Shown: one piece after another, positions 1-8,140 of the stretch
How positions within the stretch are numbered: position 1 is the stretch's first letter
Layout: every line of letters begins with the position of its first letter
DNA from: Ktedonobacter sp. SOSP1-85
Lineage (GTDB): Bacteria > Chloroflexota > Ktedonobacteria > Ktedonobacterales > Ktedonobacteraceae
Direction: 5' to 3'
DNA length: 64,000 nt
Assembly (NCBI RefSeq): GCF_016587415.1
Contig: NZ_BNJI01000003.1
Coordinates: forward strand, 434,001 to 498,000
The notes under the pieces: model-generated
Told to the model about the DNA's origin: nothing
The model's input: only the letters and a program-made list of their open reading frames with translations
Database searches by the model: none
Program-made: the position numbers and the translations under genes

Positions 1-2
1 GC

Positions 3-1196
3 TTAGCGCGTGCCAAGCAAGAGTTCAATGGTCAACTGGTCGAGTTTCTCGTATTTATAGCCACGTCGCGCCAGCATGTCAGGCTGGAAGTCGATCGCCT
101 TGATCTGATTCGCAGCCGCTTTGCTATATCCACCACTGAAGAGGGCGGCATGGACGGAGTCGCCGCTGTTGATCTCCTGTAACAGGGCCTGGATTTCGGG
201 GTCGGCGTTAAAACGACGCGCCTTCTCTTTGAATATGTTATAGGTGCGCATACAACCAGTAGCAAAGTCCCAGACGCCCTGCTCGTCCTCAGTACGATAG
301 GCATGGGCATCAAAGTGACGTGGGCCTGTATACCCCTGCTCCTCTAACAATTTGACCAGGAAGAACAGGCTCTTGATGTTTTCACTCCCGAAGCGCAGGT
401 CCTGATCATACCGTGGGCCCTTCTGGTCGTTGAGGTCAATATGGAAGAGTTTTCCAGCTTCCAACGCCTGAGCAACTCCATGGACGAAATTGAGCCCCAA
501 CATGTGCTCATGGGCCACTTCGGGATTGACACCAACCATTTCGGGATGGTCAAGAGTAGCGATGAAGGCCAGCATATGACCGATGGTCGGAAAATAGGTA
601 TCGGAACGGGGTTCGTTGGGCTTGGGTTCCAGGGCGAAACGCAGTTGATAGCCATTGTCAAGGACGTACTCGCTCAGAAAATTGATGGCGTCACGCATAC
701 GCTTGATGGCATCGACGGGATTCTTGCTGGCCTCGGCATCCACGCCTTCACGCCCTCCCCAGAAGACATAGATGGGTGCGCCCAATTCTACGCCCAGGTC
801 GATGGAACGCATGGTCTTTTGCAGAGCAAAAGACCGCACACTGGGATCGACCGAGGTAAAAGCGCCATCCTTGAAGACGGGATGGCGGAAAAGGTCGGTC
901 GTGGCCTCGGGGACAACCATGCCATAGTCGTTGAGTGCCTGTTTAAAGTCGCGTACGATCTGGTCGCGCTTCTGAGGGGTGGCGTCAAAGGGGACAAGGT
1001 CGTTGTCATGCAGGTTCACACCCCAGGCTCCCAGTTCTGAAAGCTTTTTGACAATGTACGTTGACTGGAGTTCAGGGCGGACAACCTCGCCAAAGGGGTC
1101 ACGTCCTTGGTTCCCGACGGTCCATAAACCAAAACTAAATTTGTCTGCCTTCGTTGGCGTATACTGATCACTGGTTGCTTCTTTGATCTGAGTCAT
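3..1196 (-). CDS. xylA: Xylose isomerase
   Basis: Converts D-xylose to D-xylulose in the cytoplasm (also D-glucose to D-fructose), the entry step of xylose use. The 397-residue protein has the usual length of the actinobacterial-type family. Visible active-site residues are the HDND motif near residues 63-66, the metal ligand Glu190 with Lys192 in EPKPNEP, Glu226 and His229 in the NPEVAHEH stretch, and Asp254/Asp257 in HIDLNDQ. The ATG at 1196 is preceded by GAGAGG about 11 nt upstream. It lies downstream of, and on the same strand as, the ROK repressor gene, 138 bp away, so the two probably form a xylose regulon. The stop codon sits at the window edge. Function is very secure. Confidence 0.97.
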   Translation of the reverse strand: MTQIKEATSDQYTPTKADKFSFGLWTVGNQGRDPFGEVVRPELQSTYIVKKLSELGAWGVNLHDNDLVPFDATPQKRDQIVRDFKQALNDYGMVVPEATTDLFRHPVFKDGAFTSVDPSVRSFALQKTMRSIDLGVELGAPIYVFWGGREGVDAEASKNPVDAIKRMRDAINFLSEYVLDNGYQLRFALEPKPNEPRSDTYFPTIGHMLAFIATLDHPEMVGVNPEVAHEHMLGLNFVHGVAQALEAGKLFHIDLNDQKGPRYDQDLRFGSENIKSLFFLVKLLEEQGYTGPRHFDAHAYRTEDEQGVWDFATGCMRTYNIFKEKARRFNADPEIQALLQEINSGDSVHAALFSGGYSKAAANQIKAIDFQPDMLARRGYKYEKLDQLTIELLLGTR

Positions 1197-1334
1197 GATG
1201 TTTCTTATCCTCTCTGAACTATGTTCCGCAAAGTTCTTCCATCGAGCTTTGCCGGGTCATGCCCGTATGCGGGCTACATGTGATGAACTCTGGACAGACG
1301 AAAACCAGCCTGCCGCGTTGCTACACAAAGAACG

Positions 1335-2600
1335 TTATGATGTCGGCTGATGATAGGTAAACAGCGCATCTATGACAAGACTCGCCGCCCCAATCACGCC
1401 GACATCCTGGGCAAACGATGAAAAGATGATGGTACACATGTCGCGTGGGCGCCCCAGGGCGCGCTGACGGACAACAGCGCGCACGGTTTCCAGAAAGAGG
1501 TTGCCCCCCTTCATTGAGTCACCCCAGATAATGATGCATTGTGGGTTGAGGGTGTTAATAATGGTGGCAAGCCCTACACCAAAGTGCATGGCATGCTGAC
1601 GAACAAGATCAATGGCCTCTGGGTATCCCTCCTGCGCAGCGCGAAAGATCGCGTGTGCAAGTGTATTCATGACATCAGGTTCTCGCGTTGTTATTGCCCC
1701 ATTCTCGACGCGTGCGTCGGTGGGTAGGGGCAACCACGTGGTCTGCCCAGACTGACATGCTTGCTCTACCATCCAGGTGGTTGCGGCCAGGGTCTCCCAA
1801 CATCCTCGATTGCCACACTCGCACAACGGTCCATCCTCCTGGATTGTCATATGGCCGATTTCACCAGCCGTTCCCCCGACGCCACGATAGAGGGTATCCT
1901 GTAAATAAAAGGCGGCAGAGACCCCGATACCACTTTCGACCGAGACAAAGTCTGTGCAGGATTGGCCAGCGCCAAAATGACGTTCAGCCAGTGCCTGCAC
2001 GTGGCAGTCATTATCTACCCACACCTCGATGCCTAGCCTGGCCTTTAACAGGTCTCTCACTGGTACATCTTGCCACTGCGGGAAATGCGGTGCAAAATGT
2101 ACTACTCCTGTCGCGAATGAGGTCAAACCTGGCACGCCAATCCCTATACCGAGCAGTTGAGGGAGTGTAACATGAAGAGAGGCGAGAAGCTCCTGCAAGG
2201 TCTCGACGATCGCATTTATGACAGGTTCTGGTCGCCGATCCGGCCCCAGGGGACATTCAAGACGACCTAACACGCGCCCGTTCCCATTGACCAGCGCGAC
2301 GCGCACGGTATCTACTGTGAGAAAGACCCCTGCACTCTGCACCCCCTCCGCGTTAAAACGATATAGCGCACCAGGTTTACCGCCACTGGCGGTCGGCGTG
2401 GCTATCCCAACACATTCCGCCAAGCCCTGTTCTTCCAGTTCGTCGACCAATTTGGTGATAGTTGGACGACTAATCCCACTATATTCGGCCAGCGCGGGTT
2501 TGGTGATGGGGCCAAATTTGCGCAACAAACGTAAGACGGTCAGTCGATTCATCTGCCGCAAACTGCCGGGAACCGCCGGGATCTCAAGAAACGATGTCAC
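1335..2600 (-). CDS. ROK family transcriptional repressor (XylR-like)
   Basis: A 421-residue ROK protein. An N-terminal winged helix-turn-helix (about residues 14-62, with the helix pair around ITKPALAEYSGISRPTITKL) is followed by the sugar-kinase-like ROK domain. The zinc motif CECGNRGCWE is intact and DNDCH resembles the kinase active site. Proteins of this build repress sugar genes until the sugar binds. The placement directly upstream of xylose isomerase argues for xylose as effector, which is an inference. The start is GTG at 2600, with a purine-rich stretch (GAAAGATGAAGAG) just upstream. A 20-bp inverted repeat 40 bp upstream could be its own operator. Confidence 0.9.
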   Translation of the reverse strand: MTSFLEIPAVPGSLRQMNRLTVLRLLRKFGPITKPALAEYSGISRPTITKLVDELEEQGLAECVGIATPTASGGKPGALYRFNAEGVQSAGVFLTVDTVRVALVNGNGRVLGRLECPLGPDRRPEPVINAIVETLQELLASLHVTLPQLLGIGIGVPGLTSFATGVVHFAPHFPQWQDVPVRDLLKARLGIEVWVDNDCHVQALAERHFGAGQSCTDFVSVESGIGVSAAFYLQDTLYRGVGGTAGEIGHMTIQEDGPLCECGNRGCWETLAATTWMVEQACQSGQTTWLPLPTDARVENGAITTREPDVMNTLAHAIFRAAQEGYPEAIDLVRQHAMHFGVGLATIINTLNPQCIIIWGDSMKGGNLFLETVRAVVRQRALGRPRDMCTIIFSSFAQDVGVIGAASLVIDALFTYHQPTS

Positions 2601-2639
2601 TGCTCTTCATCTTTCACTATGGCCTTGAGGGCGAGCAGA

Positions 2640-2659
2640 TAAGTAAAGAAACTTACTTA
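2640..2659. promoter_or_regulatory. Inverted repeat, candidate ROK operator
   Basis: TAAGTAA, six bases, TTACTTA: a perfect 7-6-7 inverted repeat just upstream of the ROK gene. It is AT-rich and of the size expected for XylR/NagC-type operators. Binding is inferred from position only. Confidence 0.5.
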
Positions 2660-2813
2660 ACTTTGCTTCTAAAAAGAAATATACCTGAAGACGATCGTTC
2701 CTGTCAAGACTCTGCCCTCCGCTCGCTTTTTCGCTACTTTCACGAAGTACCTAAGCACTGTATTACCCTACTTCCTTGCGCTACGAAGATCCCAAAGAAA
2801 ATAAGAAAACTTG

Positions 2814-2845
2814 CTTTTAGTATACCTGGTTAGGTATACTAAAAG
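2814..2845. promoter_or_regulatory. Perfect 14-bp inverted repeat, candidate operator
   Basis: CTTTTAGTATACCT at 2814-2827 and its exact complement at 2832-2845, separated by GGTT. It lies 51-82 bp upstream of the TrmB-type regulator and in the region divergent from the ROK gene. No T-run follows, so an operator (autoregulation by the TrmB-type protein) is more likely than a terminator. Confidence 0.5.
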
Positions 2846-2895
2846 TAGGATCCTCTGTGAGGAAATGAACGTGGATGCAAAGGAGGCCTGTGCTC

Positions 2896-3798
2896 GTGAT
2901 GGAAGAACTGTTTCATCAATTGATGCTTCTCGGGCTCAGCGATAATGAGGCTCGTAGCTACGCTACCTTGTTGCGTTTTGGTCCTTTAACTGGCTATGAA
3001 GTCGCCAAGAGGAGTGGAATTGCTCGTGGGAATGTCTATGCTTGTCTGGGACGGTTACTTGAGAAACAGGTCATTGTGCGTAGCAGCGAAGATCGCTTTC
3101 TTGCACTTCCGCTCCCGCAATTTGTGGCGCTTCAGCAGGAGCGTTTCTCTCTGGCTGCCAAGCAGGCACAACATACCCTTCATCGCCTTCAAGAGAGCCA
3201 TGAAGAAGCTCAAGTTGTCTCGATTACCGATGCTCAAGCGTTGCTCGAGCGATGCCGTATGGTTACTCAGGAGGCCGACCGACCCCTCTTTCTGGCTGGC
3301 TTTCCGTCCGAGTTAGAAGCGCTTGCGCCAGCCCTCCAACAAGCACAGCAGCGTCGTCTTCCCATCGAAGCGATTTCCTTTGGTATCCCTCCCGCAGCAT
3401 GGCCGGAGGCAACCGAGCATTTCGCAGCTGATGATATTCGCTCCGCACAGCAGGGGAGGCTCCTGCTGTTGGCCTCATGGCCTCACGGGATCATTGGCGT
3501 TCTTACAGAAGATGGAACACACAGTGCAGGAATCTGGGCATGGAATCGCTATCTGGCAAGTGTTATTGGGCTCTATGTAGCTCACGAACGCTTCACCTTA
3601 CACCTCTGGTCGCGTTTACCCGTGGCTCAAAAACGTGAACTGGCATCGCAGTTGACCGATCTGAGTAGCCGCATTACGCTTGCTGGTCTCGATCCTGATC
3701 AACCATTGCGCCATTTACTAGAAGGAACGCTCACGCCTCCTGGAGTATCACTGAACTTGAAAGAAGTGACTGATGAACTTGGACATCACCCTTGCTGA
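2896..3798 (+). CDS. TrmB-family transcriptional regulator
   Basis: About 300 residues. The N-terminal winged helix (LMLLGLSDNEARSYATLLRF, then GYEVAKRSGIARGNVYACLGRLLEK) is the TrmB signature. The rest is an effector domain without an obvious sugar-binding motif. The frame opens at ATG 2875, but a strong AGGAGG lies at 2881-2886, inside that version. GTG 2896 or ATG 2899 fits it with 9-12 nt spacing and is preferred. The 3' end overlaps the start of the threonine-dehydratase pseudogene by 26 bp, so the two were once translationally coupled, suggesting that this regulator controlled an amino-acid ammonia-lyase. Confidence 0.85.
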   Translation: MMEELFHQLMLLGLSDNEARSYATLLRFGPLTGYEVAKRSGIARGNVYACLGRLLEKQVIVRSSEDRFLALPLPQFVALQQERFSLAAKQAQHTLHRLQESHEEAQVVSITDAQALLERCRMVTQEADRPLFLAGFPSELEALAPALQQAQQRRLPIEAISFGIPPAAWPEATEHFAADDIRSAQQGRLLLLASWPHGIIGVLTEDGTHSAGIWAWNRYLASVIGLYVAHERFTLHLWSRLPVAQKRELASQLTDLSSRITLAGLDPDQPLRHLLEGTLTPPGVSLNLKEVTDELGHHPC

Positions 3799-4454
3799 TT
3801 TTCGTCTGGCTCAGACGATCCTGGCTCCGCAGATCATCACGACGCCTATCGTGGAGGCTTCCTCGTTGCTAACACAAGCCGGGCATCCCATCCTGCTCAA
3901 AGCCGAGAACCTCCAACAGTCAGGCTCATTCAAAAATACGTGGAGCCTCCTATTGCATCGCACGCCTGTCGCCCGAACAGCGCAGGCGAGGGGTTATGGC
4001 GTATTCCACCGGCAATCACGCTAAGGCCGTGGCGTTGGCCGCTTCGCTCCAGCACATTCCCGCGACGATTGTGATGTCTCCCGATGCGCCCGCGCTCAAG
4101 GTCGAACGCACCCAAAAAGCTGGAGCAACCATTGTATAGGCTGAGCCTACATCTCAGGCGCGACGAGCGCTTGCCGAGCAATTAGCGGAAGAACACCACC
4201 TGGGGCTCATTCCGCCCTATGATCACCGAGACATTCTGCTGGGACAGGGAACCATTGGACTCGAAATCATGGAACAATGTGCTCCTGCCGCCGTCTTTGT
4301 CCCCATTGGTGGAGGAGGATTAATTGCTGGTATCGCCCTCGCGATCAAGTTGCTCAATCCCTCTATTCAGATCATTGGCGTGGAACCCGAATGGGAAAAT
4401 GCAGAACTAAGCCTTCATCAGACAGCCTTCAGGTTTGAGGACTCGCTGCGTTGA
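3773..4454 (+). pseudogene. Threonine/serine dehydratase remnant (IlvA/TdcB fold)
   Basis: A PLP-dependent ammonia-lyase gene that is broken three ways. The start (MNLDITLADFRLAQ, then LLKAENLQQSGSFK with the PLP lysine) runs into a +1 shift in the A-run 3932-3936. The next frame restores IRGA, then LSPEQRRRGVMAYSTGNHAKAVA. An in-frame TAG stands at 4137-4139 after KAGATIV. The frame then continues through LGQGTIGLEI and the VPIGGGGLIAG phosphate-binding loop to IIGVEPEW. About 90 C-terminal residues of the family are missing. The tail overlaps the convergent DUF1272 gene. Because stop and truncation are independent of the homopolymer shift, this is real decay and not only a sequencing artefact. 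Confidence 0.88.
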
Positions 4455-4655
4455 GGCTGGATATTGCTCCAAGTTTGCAGATGAACGGAGAGGGCGACAA
4501 ACTAGCTCATCCCCACAATTCGGGCATTGGCCTTTCAAGATGTCCTGAGTACAAGTTATACAAAAGGTACACTCAAAGGTGCAGATCATAGCCCCGTCTT
4601 TATCCGCAGGAAGGTCCCGATTACAGCATTCACAGTTTGGGCGCATAGCAAGCAT
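4407..4655 (-). CDS. DUF1272 zinc-binding protein
   Basis: Small cytoplasmic protein of 82 residues with the DUF1272 pattern: MRPNCECCNRDLPAD, MICTFECTFC, then CPNCGDELVCRPLR. The many paired cysteines suggest zinc binding. The family has no assigned function. A strong GAAGGAGG lies 8 nt before ATG 4655. The domain ends near residue 60. The last 15-20 residues are read from the opposite strand of the dehydratase remnant, so the C-terminal tail may have been acquired when that gene was truncated. Confidence 0.85.
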   Translation of the reverse strand: MLAMRPNCECCNRDLPADKDGAMICTFECTFCITCTQDILKGQCPNCGDELVCRPLRSSANLEQYPASTQRVLKPEGCLMKA

Positions 4656-4926
4656 AGATAGCCTCCTTCATGAAAGAGAGATAAAAAGCATATTCTCTCC
4701 TTTTCCCCTGACAAGAGAGACTCCTGTTCTATAGAAGGGGAAAGGAGAACGCTGGTCTTGTTAGCTTGATTTGCTCTAAACATCATATTACAGAGAACGT
4801 GGATCTGAGGAAAGGGCCACTTGTTGCAAAAAAGAAGGGAGCCACTCGCAGGAAAGGAAGACTGAAGCATCGACATGCGCATCCAGGCGACAAAAGACCG
4901 CTCTCATGGTTTCATGCCTTGTTAGC

Positions 4927-6216
4927 TCAATCAGCTACAACGGCTGACTCTTCACAGGATGTGAGAGTACTCGATGTAGATCTGCGCATCACTCCAAGCC
5001 TCGAGTCTCTCGCCTCTAGTCTAAGCAAGAACAGGCTGGCAAAGAGGGTCAGCCCAATAAGGACGATCCAGGGATAGGCCGGTCCCAATGTGAACAGCGA
5101 CGCGAACAGGGTTGGTGCGATAGTCTGGCCCAATCCCCAGGCCGCGAATTGATACGTTGCGATGTAACGGCCACGTGAGGGCCCTGGCCCCATTTCAGCG
5201 ACCAGGGCATTCATTGCCGGGCCATAGAGCAGTCCTCCACAAGTATAGATCCCAACGACCAATAAGATGTAAGGAATCAGCCAGTTGGAAGGGAGGGCAA
5301 GCGCCAGGAGAAACAAACCACCTGATCCAATCCACACCCATCCAGCAAGGATCAGGATACGTGTCCTCCTCAAGGAAACAACGAGCCGTACGATCAATGC
5401 TTGCAGCGTGAGGAGGGTTGCGCTGAATGTTGCTTCCACACCAACGATCCAGGAAGGTAAATGCAGCACATTCACCAGGTAGTAGGGAACAATATCTGAG
5501 AGCATGATTAAGCAAAGCACAAAAACAAAACTGCTGACAAGAATACCCAGAAACGTTTTGTCACGCAGGACCGCCCGATAGCCCCCCGGCCCTGTGGGGC
5601 CATTCAGAGGTTGATATTCAGATACCGCCTGCTCGCTTACAGGTAGGCTCCAGATACAGGCCATTGCGAGTAAAAAGCTCGCAATATCAACGTACAATAT
5701 CACCTGATAAGCAGTGGGACCTCCAAAGGCAACGAGGAGCCCTGCAAGTGCGCCTCCAATGCAATTTCCCGCGTTTTGCGCCACGCCCACTAGCCCGTAC
5801 CAACGATCTCGCGCCTTCCCCTCTGTAGAAATACTTGCGATAAAAGTGGGTAAGGCTACCCAGAACAGGCGGCCTGCGATGGCTCCTGGCAATGTCGTCA
5901 ACGCGAGCAGCGGAATGGTACGCACAAATAGGTAGCCCAGACAACTCAAAGCGGCAAGCGCCATACTAATGAGGATGACTCGGCGTGCTCCCACGCGATC
6001 CACCAGCATACCCGCCAGTGGAGTCATAGGCAGGCTCAGCAGCATGCTGATGGTGATCACACCTCCAACGGCAGCCAGAGGCAATCTGGCGACATTTGTG
6101 AAGTAAAGCAACGAGAATGGAAGAAATAGCCCTGAACCCAGAGCATCAATCCACACTCCAAGAAGGAACTGCCATTTACGCCTTCCCACAAGATCCGTCC
6201 TGTTCAGTGTGTTCAT
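4927..6216 (-). CDS. MFS transporter (drug-exporter type)
   Basis: A 429-residue inner-membrane protein with about 12 hydrophobic segments. The loop after the second segment reads GMLVDRVGARRVIL, the MFS motif A. The N terminus is short and cytoplasmic. The family exports drugs or metabolites by proton antiport. The substrate cannot be read from the sequence. An AAGGA lies 11 nt before ATG 6216. It is transcribed on the same strand as, and downstream of, the epoxide hydrolase, 102 bp away, so an operon is possible. The last 30 residues are hydrophilic. Confidence 0.85.
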   Translation of the reverse strand: MNTLNRTDLVGRRKWQFLLGVWIDALGSGLFLPFSLLYFTNVARLPLAAVGGVITISMLLSLPMTPLAGMLVDRVGARRVILISMALAALSCLGYLFVRTIPLLALTTLPGAIAGRLFWVALPTFIASISTEGKARDRWYGLVGVAQNAGNCIGGALAGLLVAFGGPTAYQVILYVDIASFLLAMACIWSLPVSEQAVSEYQPLNGPTGPGGYRAVLRDKTFLGILVSSFVFVLCLIMLSDIVPYYLVNVLHLPSWIVGVEATFSATLLTLQALIVRLVVSLRRTRILILAGWVWIGSGGLFLLALALPSNWLIPYILLVVGIYTCGGLLYGPAMNALVAEMGPGPSRGRYIATYQFAAWGLGQTIAPTLFASLFTLGPAYPWIVLIGLTLFASLFLLRLEARDSRLGVMRRSTSSTLTSCEESAVVAD

Positions 6217-6318
6217 GGTGGAGAGTATCCTTCACTTGCTCCAATCAGATTGGAACGAAAGAAAACCTTGGCGGCAAACGAAGTCGCCGCCAATGATGAT
6301 CCGCATCAAGCAAGTCGG

Positions 6319-7455
6319 CTATTTGCCGAGTTGGCCAATGAAATCCTGGAGATCGTTTGCGTACAATGCGGGTTCCTCCCAGGCCGTGAAGTGCCCACCA
6401 CGAGGGAAGTCGGTAAAGTGCTTCAGCTTCACCTGCCGCTCAGCCCATTCACGGGGCAGAGGAGCGTCCCAGGGGCAATGAGCGACGGCTGCGGGAACAG
6501 ATGGACGTTCTTCCGCGTTTGCTTTTGGAGTTGCGTGAGCCATCTCATAGTACCAGCGGAACGAGGAACCAATCGTCTGCGTAACCCAATAAAGCGTGAT
6601 ATTGGTGAGCAACTCGTCTCTGCCAAACCGCTGCTCAATGTCCTCCACCGTTGAGCCAGTACAAATGAAGCTCATGATCCAGGCCGCCAGAGCGGCAGGG
6701 GAGTCATTCATACCGTACGCAAGGGTTTGTGGCTTGCTGGACTGAATCATGTTAAACGCCCCCTCTTTCATCCACCACTGCCCGATGAAGCCCGCGAACT
6801 CCTGCTCAGCAGGTGAGAAGGGAGGATCGTAGGTCTTTGTGAAATCTGGATAGCCAGCATCCGTCAGGTGGATGGCGGTTAATGCCTTCGGGTAATTGCG
6901 CGCGAGCGACATGGTGATCAGCGTCCCGCCATCACCTCCTGCGGAGACAAATTGGTCGTACCCGAGAACATCACGCATCAATTTGATGAACAGGTCAGCG
7001 TGCGCATCGTTGTTCATCGCTTTGCGGTCTGAAAACCCGGTTCCGGGGATGGACGGAACGATCACATCAAACGAGCGGTTCGGGTCACCACCAAAGCGGG
7101 CGGGATCAGTCAGCATGGGAATGACCTTGTGATAACGATAGAAGGAATCGGGCCAGCCGTGGAGGAGCAACAGTGGTGTTGGGTTTGGTCCTTTGCCGCG
7201 CTCATGGATGAAGTGGACGCCCACGCCATCAACATCGGCTTTGAAATGCGCAAAGGTATTCAGTTCCGCCTCGTGTTTCCGCCAGTCGTACTCATGCTGC
7301 CAGTAGTTGGCTAGCTCTTTCATGTATTGCAGGTTCGTACCATACTCCCAACCCGCACCTTCGACCTCATCGGTCCAGCGGGTGCGAGCCAGGCGCTCAC
7401 GCAAATCGTCAAGGGTGGCTTGTGGGATAGCAATGTGAAATGGTTGAATGCTCAT
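6319..7455 (-). CDS. Epoxide hydrolase (alpha/beta hydrolase with EHN domain)
   Basis: A 378-residue protein of the juvenile-hormone/microsomal epoxide hydrolase type. The N-terminal EHN domain (PFHIAIPQATLDDLRERLARTRW) is followed by the alpha/beta hydrolase core. HGWPDSF supplies the oxyanion hole, the nucleophile is the Asp in SAGGDGGTL, and the base is the His in GGHFTAWEEP. The residue after the nucleophile is Gly where most relatives have Trp (GGDWG). It would open epoxides to diols, probably for detoxification. The ATG at 7455 is followed by a typical start. The neighbouring small gene and MFS exporter lie on the same strand. Confidence 0.9.
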   Translation of the reverse strand: MSIQPFHIAIPQATLDDLRERLARTRWTDEVEGAGWEYGTNLQYMKELANYWQHEYDWRKHEAELNTFAHFKADVDGVGVHFIHERGKGPNPTPLLLLHGWPDSFYRYHKVIPMLTDPARFGGDPNRSFDVIVPSIPGTGFSDRKAMNNDAHADLFIKLMRDVLGYDQFVSAGGDGGTLITMSLARNYPKALTAIHLTDAGYPDFTKTYDPPFSPAEQEFAGFIGQWWMKEGAFNMIQSSKPQTLAYGMNDSPAALAAWIMSFICTGSTVEDIEQRFGRDELLTNITLYWVTQTIGSSFRWYYEMAHATPKANAEERPSVPAAVAHCPWDAPLPREWAERQVKLKHFTDFPRGGHFTAWEEPALYANDLQDFIGQLGK

Positions 7456-7575
7456 AGATCCGTCGCTCCTTGCGTCTATCTTGCTTTTTCTCTGCTTACA
7501 AAGACAGTATAGTGCCGAAGGAGGGCAGAATAGACCCTCCTTTATAGTGAATGTGTCACGTGTATTGAATCGCTT

Positions 7576-7806
7576 TTATCCCTGCTCTCCTTTTTCTTTA
7601 TATGAAAGATGCGCGCTCGTCGAGAGGTCGAGCAAGCTCAAACCGAGACGACGAATGGTAAGCAGCACGCCATAGAGTGCCGCCTGATCTGGAAGCTCTC
7701 CTGAGAGCAACGAGGTACCATCGCTTTGATGTGCAATGCATAGGTCCTCAAATCTGCTTTGCCAGGAGAGGTCGAGATGCTCCTTCACACGGATCTGTAC
7801 ACGCAT
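7576..7806 (-). CDS. Small conserved protein of unknown function
   Basis: 76 residues, mixed alpha/beta in appearance: MRVQIRVKEHLD, a central LLSGELPDQAALYGVLLTIRRLGLSLL, and a charged tail. I have the impression that this pattern (tolerant of G-T-x-L-S-G-x-x-P-D-Q-A-A-L-Y-G) recurs as small conserved proteins in Chloroflexota and Actinobacteria, but no function is known to me. GGAGAA sits 7 nt before ATG 7806. It is upstream of the epoxide hydrolase on the same strand, separated by 120 bp. Confidence 0.7.
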   Translation of the reverse strand: MRVQIRVKEHLDLSWQSRFEDLCIAHQSDGTSLLSGELPDQAALYGVLLTIRRLGLSLLDLSTSAHLSYKEKGEQG

Positions 7807-8067
7807 ATGCGTTCTCCTTCCTCTGCTTCCTCTGGCACGTATCTGCGGTGCTTGAGAGAAGTATAGGGGAGAAAGCAGGGAGAATCATCACTCTTGTTCG
7901 TGATTGTAAAGGGTGATAACGATGCTATTTGGGGAAATACCGGATGACCCAGAAAAGGCACTGATGACACAACGGGCTTTAGCCCGTCGCAAGCTGCGCC
8001 GTTTCAACGGCGGCGGTGAGGCGTGTCCTGGCTTTCGCCCTTGCATCGCACAATATAGAACATATGT

Positions 8068-8096
8068 TTGACAACTCCAAGACATTGGAGTATACT
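8068..8096 (+). promoter_or_regulatory. Sigma-70 type promoter of tnpB copy 1
   Basis: TTGACA (8068-8073), 17-bp spacer, TATACT (8091-8096). Copy 2 keeps the same arrangement at 26217-26245. The spacer here contains CTCCAA-GACA-TTGGAG, a perfect 6-4-6 inverted repeat absent from copy 2. Confidence 0.75.
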
Positions 8097-8140
8097 CTAC
8101 AAGAGACACAATATATTTTTTTGAGAGAAAAGTACGAAAC

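Noticed and set aside
441..1040. 199-codon plus-strand frame inside xylA
   Set aside because: Antisense shadow of a perfectly conserved gene.
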